The translations under genes and the position numbers were made by a program. From JALZBN01 sp035525375 (GTDB lineage Bacteria > Actinomycetota > Acidimicrobiia > Acidimicrobiales > AC-14), in NCBI GenBank assembly GCA_035525375.1, contig DATLEI010000052.1, forward strand, positions 1 through 35,947: a stretch of DNA of 35,947 bases, read 5' to 3'. The notes below the pieces were generated by a model. That model made no database searches and was not told where the DNA came from. It saw only the letters and a program-made list of their open reading frames with translations. Shown one piece after another: positions 30,908 to 35,947 of this stretch (position 1 is the first letter of the stretch; each line of letters starts with the position of its first letter).

Positions 30908-31924
30908 ATGCCTGTACGTGTCGGGATCAACGGTTTCGGTCGGATCGGCCGAAACTTCTACCGGGCCGCCAGGCAGCGCGGGGCCGACGTGGAGATCGTC
31001 GCTGTAAACGACCTCACCTCACCGGCCACCCTCGCCCACCTGATGCGATACGACTCGGTGCTGGGCCGCCTCGACGGCGAGGTCAAGGTCACCGACGAGG
31101 GCATCAGTGTCGACGGCAAGGAGTTCAAGGTTGTCGCCGAGCGTGACCCCAAGGCGCTGCCGTGGGGTGAGCTGGGCGTTGACGTCGTCGTCGAGTCGAC
31201 CGGCTTCTTCACCGACCGTGACAAGGCAGCTGCGCACATCGATGCCGGCGCGCCGCGAGTCGTCATATCCGCCCCCGCCAGCGGTGCGGACGCCACCTTC
31301 GTGGTCGGTGTCAACGAGGACACGTTCGACCCGGCGCAGCACACGGTTGTGTCCAACGCGTCGTGCACGACCAACTGCTTCGTGCCGATGGTCAAGGTGC
31401 TCGACGATGCCTTCGGCGTGCAGAAGGGCCTCATGACGACCGTGCACGCCATGACGAACGACCAGAACCTCCTCGACCTCCAGCACAAAGACCTGCGCCG
31501 CGGTCGCGCCGCGCCGATCAACATCGTGCCGGCCTCGACGGGCGCGGCCCGGGCTACGGGCCTCGTGTTGCAGGCGATGCAGGGTCGCCTCGACGGAACC
31601 GCGCTGCGGGTGCCGGTGCCCGTCGGGTCCATCACCGACTTCACCGCGGTGCTCGACCGCGACGTGACTGTGGAGGAGATCAACGAGGCATTCCGCAAGG
31701 CGGCCGAGTCGGGCCCATTGTCCAAGGTGATCGAATACACGACCGATCCAATTGTGTCGACCGACATCGTCGGATCGTCGGCCTCCGTCACCTTCGACTC
31801 CGAGCTCACCATGGCCATGGGCAATCTGGTCAAGATCTGCGGTTGGTACGACAACGAGTGGGGGTACTCCAACCGTCTGATCGACCTCGTCGAGATCGTG
31901 GGCGCCGCCAACCACAAGAGTTGA
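30908..31924 (+). CDS. gap: Glyceraldehyde-3-phosphate dehydrogenase, type I
   Basis: The enzyme oxidises glyceraldehyde 3-phosphate to 1,3-bisphosphoglycerate in glycolysis. The 338-residue product begins VRVGINGFGRIGRNFYRAA (NAD-binding). VAVNDLTSP is consistent with NAD use. The active-site motif SNASCTTNC carries the catalytic Cys near residue 153, and TVHAMTNDQN the catalytic His. PASTGAARATG and WYDNEWGYSNRL complete the family motifs. ATG 30908 has a perfect ribosome binding site 6 nt upstream. The stop overlaps the pgk start. It is the first gene of the gap-pgk-tpiA cluster. Confidence 0.97.
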   Translation: MPVRVGINGFGRIGRNFYRAARQRGADVEIVAVNDLTSPATLAHLMRYDSVLGRLDGEVKVTDEGISVDGKEFKVVAERDPKALPWGELGVDVVVESTGFFTDRDKAAAHIDAGAPRVVISAPASGADATFVVGVNEDTFDPAQHTVVSNASCTTNCFVPMVKVLDDAFGVQKGLMTTVHAMTNDQNLLDLQHKDLRRGRAAPINIVPASTGAARATGLVLQAMQGRLDGTALRVPVPVGSITDFTAVLDRDVTVEEINEAFRKAAESGPLSKVIEYTTDPIVSTDIVGSSASVTFDSELTMAMGNLVKICGWYDNEWGYSNRLIDLVEIVGAANHKS

Positions 31925-33060
31925 GCCTGCCCACGCTGGAAGACCTGCCCGACCCGTCGGGAAAGCGAGTCCTGCTCCGGGTCGACTTCAACGTTCCTGT
32001 CACCGACGGTCGCATCGACGACGACCGTCGCATCACCGCCGCGCTTCCCACCATCCAATGGCTGGAGGGGCGCGGCGCGAAGGTCGACGTTTGCACCCAC
32101 TTCGGGCGGCCCAAGGGGAAGGCGGATCCGACGTACTCGCTCGACCCGATCCGGGAGCGACTGGCCGAGTTGGCACCCGATGTCGAGCTGCTCGAGAACC
32201 TGCGGTTCGACCCGGGCGAGGAGGCCAACGATCCCGAGTTTGTCCAGAAGTTGGTCGACAGCCACGACCTGTATGTGAACGATGCGTTCGGCACCTGCCA
32301 CCGGTCGCACGCCTCTGTCGTCGGGCCGCCTCAGTTCCTACCAAGTGCCGCGGGACGCCTACTGGCGCGAGAGGTCGAAGTCGTAGGTGGGTTGTTGGAC
32401 GCGCCGGCACGCCCGTTCGTCGCCGTTCTTGGCGGGGCCAAGGTAAGCGACAAGCTCGCCGTGATCGAGGCGTTGCTCGACAAGGTGGACACGCTCGTCA
32501 TCGGCGGCGGCATGGCCTTCACCTTTCTCGCCGCCCAGGGCCACGACATCGGTGACTCGTTGTTGCAGGAAGACCGCATCGATGCCTGCCGGGAGCTGCT
32601 GAAGTCGGGCAAGAACATCTTGATCCCGACCGACGCGGTGGCGTTGGGGCCAGACGGATCGATCGGCTCAACTGATGATCCCGAAGACCAAGTGCGCGCC
32701 GTCGGAGCTGACATCCCTAACGGTTGGAAAGGCCTCGACATCGGGCCGGAGACGTCCGCCGTGTTCTGCGAAGCGGTGTCCGGCGCGGGCACGGTGCTTT
32801 GGAACGGTCCTATGGGTGTCTTCGAGGACGAGCGCTTCGCTACCGGCACCCGCGCCTTGGCCGAGGCCGTTGCCAATGCTCCCGGATTCACTGTTGTAGG
32901 CGGCGGCGACAGTGCCGCAGCCATCGCCAAGTTCGGACTCGACGACAAGGTCGACCACGTGTCGACTGGTGGCGGCGCGTCATTGGAGCTCATCGAGCAG
33001 GGCGACCTACCTGGTTTGGTTGCACTGAGGACGTCAGGGGACAGGACGGGGAATGGCTGA
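31921..33060 (+). CDS. pgk: Phosphoglycerate kinase
   Basis: The enzyme makes ATP from 1,3-bisphosphoglycerate in glycolysis. The 379-residue product is slightly short for a bacterial Pgk but has all the motifs: RVLLRVDFNVPVTDG, the substrate-binding THFGRPKG, ENLRFDPGEEAND, YVNDAFGTCHRSHAS, VLGGAKVSDKL, GGGMAFTFL, WNGPMGVFE and VGGGDSAAAI with STGGGASLELI. TTG 31921 overlaps the gap stop as TTGA, and the family N-terminus begins within a few residues. Its 3' end overlaps tpiA by 8 nt. Confidence 0.95.
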   Translation: MSLPTLEDLPDPSGKRVLLRVDFNVPVTDGRIDDDRRITAALPTIQWLEGRGAKVDVCTHFGRPKGKADPTYSLDPIRERLAELAPDVELLENLRFDPGEEANDPEFVQKLVDSHDLYVNDAFGTCHRSHASVVGPPQFLPSAAGRLLAREVEVVGGLLDAPARPFVAVLGGAKVSDKLAVIEALLDKVDTLVIGGGMAFTFLAAQGHDIGDSLLQEDRIDACRELLKSGKNILIPTDAVALGPDGSIGSTDDPEDQVRAVGADIPNGWKGLDIGPETSAVFCEAVSGAGTVLWNGPMGVFEDERFATGTRALAEAVANAPGFTVVGGGDSAAAIAKFGLDDKVDHVSTGGGASLELIEQGDLPGLVALRTSGDRTGNG

Positions 33061-33832
33061 CCGCAAGCCGCTCATGAGCGGCAACTGGAAGATGAACTAC
33101 AACCATCTGGAGGCGATCCAGGTGGTGCAGAAGCTCTCGTACCGCCTCGACGCCGCCGACTACGACGTTGTCGACGTGTCCGTGCATCCGCCGTTCACCT
33201 GCCTGCGGTCGATCCAGACCGTCATCATTTCTGACAGCATCCCGATCTCGCTCGGCGCCCAGAACTGCTACTGGGAGGACGGCGGCGCCTTCACCGGGGA
33301 GGTCAGCGCGCCGATGCTGGCCAAGCTCAATGTGACCTACACGATCGTCGGGCACTCGGAGCGGCGCGAGCTGTTCGGCGAGACCGACGACGTCGTCCGG
33401 CTGAAGCTCGAGGCCGTGTGGCGCGCTGAAATGACGCCCATACTCTGTGTCGGCGAGACGCTCGACGAGCGGGAGGCCGGCTCGATGGCGAGCAAGGTCT
33501 CCGGCCAGGTGCGCGCCGCTTTGGATGGGGTTTCCGCCGAACGGGTGCAGGCGATGGTGATCGCCTACGAGCCCATCTGGGCTATTGGCACCGGCCGCAC
33601 CGCGACTCCCGCTGATGCTCAGGAGACGACGTCGCTGATCCGGGAGGTCGTGTCCTCGCTGCACGGTGACGCCGTTGCCGAGGCGGTACGGATTCAGTAC
33701 GGGGGGTCCGTCAAAGCCACCAACATCGCCGAGCTCATGGCCCAGCCCGACGTCGACGGCGCGCTCGTTGGCGGCGCGAGTCTCGATCCCGACGAGTTCG
33801 CCCGCATTGTGCGGTACCGACAGGAGCAGTGA
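33053..33832 (+). CDS. tpiA: Triosephosphate isomerase
   Basis: The enzyme interconverts dihydroxyacetone phosphate and glyceraldehyde 3-phosphate. The 259-residue product has the catalytic Lys in SGNWKMN (near residue 13), the catalytic His in VGHSERRELFGE, the catalytic Glu in AYEPIWAIGTG, and phosphate-binding IQYGGSVKATN and LVGGASL. ATG 33053 lies inside the pgk 3' end; AGGA ends 6 nt before it. The arrangement gap-pgk-tpiA-secG is the common actinobacterial order. Confidence 0.97.
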   Translation: MADRKPLMSGNWKMNYNHLEAIQVVQKLSYRLDAADYDVVDVSVHPPFTCLRSIQTVIISDSIPISLGAQNCYWEDGGAFTGEVSAPMLAKLNVTYTIVGHSERRELFGETDDVVRLKLEAVWRAEMTPILCVGETLDEREAGSMASKVSGQVRAALDGVSAERVQAMVIAYEPIWAIGTGRTATPADAQETTSLIREVVSSLHGDAVAEAVRIQYGGSVKATNIAELMAQPDVDGALVGGASLDPDEFARIVRYRQEQ

Positions 33833-33883
33833 TCGATTCGACTGCTAGCCTGATTCTGCAATCGGTGGCCGCCCAAGGCTGGT

Positions 33884-33889
33884 GAATCT
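33884..33889 (+). promoter_or_regulatory. Putative -10 element of leaderless secG
   Basis: GAATCT ends 6 nt before ATG 33896, the same hexamer and distance as before uvrC. A second candidate, TAGCCT (33846-33851), would give a 40-nt leader. Confidence 0.35.
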
Positions 33890-33895
33890 CTCCCA

Positions 33896-34126
33896 ATGCT
33901 GACAACAATCATTCTGGTCGTCCACGTCGCCGTGTCGCTGGCGCTGATCCTGCTGATCCTCCTGCACAGTGGGCGGGGCGGCGGGCTCTCTGACATGTTC
34001 GGTGGCGGGGTGGGCAGCGCGGCAGCGGGGTCCACCGTCGTCGAGCGCAACCTTGACCGCATCACCGTCGCGGCGGCGATCGTCTTCTCGTTCACGACCA
34101 TGATCCTCTCCATCCGGCTCCAGTAG
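33896..34126 (+). CDS. secG: SecG, preprotein translocase subunit
   Basis: SecG is the small, non-essential subunit of the SecYEG channel. The 76-residue product has two membrane helices: TIILVVHVAVSLALILLILLH (about 4-24) and ITVAAAIVFSFTTMILSI (about 56-73). Between them lies the typical glycine-rich loop GRGGGLSDMFGGG, ending with the second-helix approach NLDRIT. It follows tpiA by 63 nt and may have its own promoter. Confidence 0.93.
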   Translation: MLTTIILVVHVAVSLALILLILLHSGRGGGLSDMFGGGVGSAAAGSTVVERNLDRITVAAAIVFSFTTMILSIRLQ

Positions 34127-34152
34127 CCGGCGCGAGGCCTGCACTGAGACGA

Positions 34153-35730
34153 TTGGCAGGACAACGGCGTCTGGCGTTGGCGCTCGCCTGCGTCGTCGGC
34201 TTGGCTGGCTGCGAGTCCGACAGTTCTCCGCGCGCGATCGGGCCCAAGCCACCGGCCGACGTCTTACGTGTCGGCGTTGAGCGGCCCGGCTCCCTTGACC
34301 CGGCCCAGGCTCAGAAGCCAGGGGAGTTATTGCTCGCTGAGCACCTCTTCAGCCCGCTCACGAAGTTCGACGCGGCAACCCTCGCCATTCAGCCCGCCGT
34401 CGCTGCGCAATGGCAGCCCAACGCCGAGATGACCCAGTGGGATTTCACCCTTCGTGCCGACGCCAAGTTCAACAATGGCCGCGCCATCACCGCCGAGGAC
34501 GTCAAGTACACGCTCGAACGCATCGCTCGTCGCGGCTCGCCCTCGCGCGCCGCCGCCCAGCTGCAGATGATCACCGGCTTCGCGCCGTTCAGCCTGACTG
34601 GCAGAGCGGACACGCTCGCAGGCGTAACTGCGCCGGCGCCCAATGTTGTGCACTTCAGTCTCGACCAGCCGCTGTCAGCTTTGCCTGCGGTCTTGGGAAA
34701 TCCCGCCTTCGGGATCGTGCCGAAGGAGTCGGTCGAGGCCCAGCCGCCGTCGCCTCCCTTCTCGGACCAGCCGCTGGGAAGTGGCCCGTTTGTTTTGGAG
34801 TCTCGGACGGATTCGACATTGCATCTCGTGCCGGCGCCCGGCGCGCAGATGCCGCTGAAAGCAGTCGACGTGTACCTGGCCCACGATTCAGCGGGGTCCT
34901 ATGCCGACTTTCTCGGCGGTGGCCTCGACTGGGCCGAAGTGCCACCCGACCAGATCGAGCCGGCGACGCCAAAGTCTTCGCAGGAGCGCTCCCAGCCCTA
35001 CGCCGGTGAGCTGTTCTACGCGTTCAACGTGAAGAACCCGAAGTACGCCGACGTCCGTTTCCGCGAGGCGATCGTGCGTGCCGTCGACCGCGAGGCGATT
35101 GTCCAGGTCATCTATGGCAGCGCCGTGCTCCCGTTGGGCGGCATCGTCGCCGCCGGGATCCCCGGCTATCAAGCGGACGCCTGCGGCGCGAAGTGCGTGC
35201 ACGACCCGGCGCGCGCCCGGGAATTGGTCAAGGAGGTCTTCGGGGAGACCCCGCCGCCGGAAGTGCAGCTGGACTTCAACGACGACCTGACCCAGCAAGC
35301 GGTGGCGCGAGCGATCCAAGCCAATCTGAAGGAAGCTGGGATCCCGGTCGCATTGCGACCCAAGCCGTTCTCGGACTACTCGCAGTTCTTCGACAGCGGT
35401 CAGCAGGAGATGTTCCGGCTCGGCTGGATTCCGGCGTACCCCACGCCTGACGCGTTCTTGGCGCCGCTCTTCGTCACGGGGGGCTCCGACAACGTCAGCG
35501 GCTTCTCCTCACCAGAGGTGGACGCCCTGGTCGCGGCGGCGCGCTTGGAGCCCGACGAGGCCAAGCGCATGGCGGCGTACCAGCAGGCGGAAAAGCTGGT
35601 CATGGACCAAGTGCCGGTGGTGCCGATAGCTCAGTTCCAAACCCACGCCGTTGTGTCCGACCGCGTCGAAGGCTTGCAGCTCTCCGCCTACGGCACCTTC
35701 GACGCGACCAAGGTAAGCCTGAAGGGGTAG
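34153..35730 (+). CDS. ABC transporter substrate-binding lipoprotein, family 5 (peptide/nickel type)
   Basis: This is the solute-binding part of an oligopeptide-type importer, anchored to the outer face of the membrane. The 525-residue product has a lipoprotein signal: positive RR at 5-6, hydrophobic LALALACVVGLAG and lipobox Leu17-Ala-Gly-Cys20. The SBP_bac_5 domain includes SLDPAQAQ, LLLAEHLFSPLTKFD, WDFTLRADAKFNNGRAITAEDVKYTLER, NVKNPKYADVRFREAIVRAVDRE and a C-terminal VPIAQFQTHAVVSDRV. TTG 34153 is the only reasonable start near the signal, and it lacks a clear ribosome binding site. Permease and ATPase genes are not in the window, so the ligand is unknown. Confidence 0.88.
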   Translation: MAGQRRLALALACVVGLAGCESDSSPRAIGPKPPADVLRVGVERPGSLDPAQAQKPGELLLAEHLFSPLTKFDAATLAIQPAVAAQWQPNAEMTQWDFTLRADAKFNNGRAITAEDVKYTLERIARRGSPSRAAAQLQMITGFAPFSLTGRADTLAGVTAPAPNVVHFSLDQPLSALPAVLGNPAFGIVPKESVEAQPPSPPFSDQPLGSGPFVLESRTDSTLHLVPAPGAQMPLKAVDVYLAHDSAGSYADFLGGGLDWAEVPPDQIEPATPKSSQERSQPYAGELFYAFNVKNPKYADVRFREAIVRAVDREAIVQVIYGSAVLPLGGIVAAGIPGYQADACGAKCVHDPARARELVKEVFGETPPPEVQLDFNDDLTQQAVARAIQANLKEAGIPVALRPKPFSDYSQFFDSGQQEMFRLGWIPAYPTPDAFLAPLFVTGGSDNVSGFSSPEVDALVAAARLEPDEAKRMAAYQQAEKLVMDQVPVVPIAQFQTHAVVSDRVEGLQLSAYGTFDATKVSLKG

Positions 35731-35748
35731 GTGTCGGCCCGCTGTTCT

Positions 35749-35787
35749 TGTGCGCACACAGTCACCTCAGCGGTAGCTGTGCGCACA
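35749..35787. promoter_or_regulatory. Two copies of a 10-bp palindrome before tRNA-Leu
   Basis: TGTGCGCACA occurs at 35749-35758 and 35778-35787, 29 bp apart; both are followed by C. Each copy is a perfect palindrome, so this is either a pair of operator sites or, since the copies can pair with each other, a long hairpin after the lipoprotein gene. No T run follows. Confidence 0.4.
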
Positions 35788-35832
35788 CGAAACGGTGGGC
35801 TTATCCCAATTCGAGCCGGCGCGCTCAACCGG

Positions 35833-35838
35833 TAGAGT
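35833..35838 (+). promoter_or_regulatory. Putative -10 element of tRNA-Leu
   Basis: TAGAGT fits TANNNT. It ends 13 nt before the mature tRNA 5' end, so a short leader would be removed by RNase P. A -35 is not clear. Confidence 0.5.
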
Positions 35839-35851
35839 CAGAGGTCCACTC

Positions 35852-35935
35852 GTCGGAGTGGCGGAATAGGCAGACGCGCTAGCTTGAGGGGCTAGTGCCC
35901 GAAAGGGCGTGGGGGTTCAAGTCCCCCCTCCGACA
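35852..35935 (+). tRNA. tRNA-Leu (anticodon GAG)
   Basis: The sequence folds as a class II tRNA. The acceptor stem pairs GTCGGAG (35852-35858) with CTCCGAC (35928-35934), and the discriminator is A. The D arm GCGGAATAGGCAGACGC is typical of leucine tRNAs. The anticodon stem CTAGC/GCTAG holds loop TTGAGGG with anticodon GAG, which reads CUC and CUU. A long variable arm (GCCC-GAAA-GGGC) follows, then T arm GGGGG-TTCAAGT-CCCCC. The 3' CCA is not encoded. The length is 84 nt. Confidence 0.95.
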
Positions 35936-35947
35936 CGCAGGGAACGG

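Noticed and set aside
30958..32310. Open reading frame of 450 codons on the minus strand opposite gap and pgk
   Set aside because: It is a shadow of two certain glycolytic genes.
1..35947. Frequent GGCGCGCC/GCCGGCG-like words throughout
   Set aside because: They occur evenly inside coding regions and look like genome-wide composition rather than a local signal.
1..35947. CRISPR array, transposase, integrase, att site or defence cassette
   Set aside because: No regularly spaced repeats and no mobile or defence protein motifs were seen in any supported gene. The tRNA at the right edge could be an integration site, but nothing in the window shows it.

Overview
The window looks like chromosomal DNA of a high-GC actinobacterium. 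Dense GTG/TTG starts, 4-nt stop/start overlaps, an actinobacterial Flp/Tad pilus set without an outer-membrane secretin, RapZ with a GAGRS P-loop, and many leaderless-type promoters all fit. Class Acidimicrobiia is a reasonable guess, but the sequence alone does not prove it. I saw no phage, insertion sequence or CRISPR array; nearly all of the window is ordinary core genome.

Layout. 1-467 (-): 5' part of pheA (prephenate dehydratase), running off the left edge. 525-2455 (+): larB-larC, nickel-pincer cofactor synthesis. 2460-4181 (-): a Rieske protein fused to a large, internally duplicated helical region of unknown function. 4255-12387 (-): pilus block, read cpaB-tadZ-tadA-tadB-tadC, then a histidine kinase and NarL-type regulator, then the Flp pilin with a strong terminator. 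12592-14657 (+): divergent tadE-tadG minor pilins, preceded by a FliA/WhiG-like promoter. 14720-15822 (+): an alpha/beta hydrolase-fold protein lacking its nucleophile, and a Dabb-domain protein. 15829-16398 (-): an unrecognised protein, divergent from coaE. 16495-25293 (+): coaE, uvrB, two polytopic GT-C-like membrane proteins, uvrA. 25290-26384 (-): nadA, whose stop codon shares a CTAG with that of uvrA. 26553-30876 (+): uvrC, a methyltransferase, rapZ and yvcK, with coding regions overlapping or nearly touching. 30908-34126 (+): gap-pgk-tpiA and secG. 34153-35730 (+): a family 5 solute-binding lipoprotein. 35852-35935 (+): tRNA-Leu(GAG).

How the genes work together. All three excision-repair subunits (UvrA, UvrB, UvrC) lie within 11.3 kb. 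RapZ and YvcK lie directly before the lower-glycolysis genes, but whiA, which often follows yvcK in Gram-positive bacteria, is absent. The pilus genes form two divergent units, and a two-component system sits between tadC and the pilin gene.

The most interesting signals are: the Rieske fusion with a repeated His-containing domain; a symmetric ANNNTANNNT promoter that serves coaE one way and points exactly at an in-frame ATC codon the other way; at least eight start codons 6-9 nt after a -10-like hexamer; the FliA/WhiG-type promoter of tadE; and the missing whiA. I found nothing I would call a new defence or mobile system.
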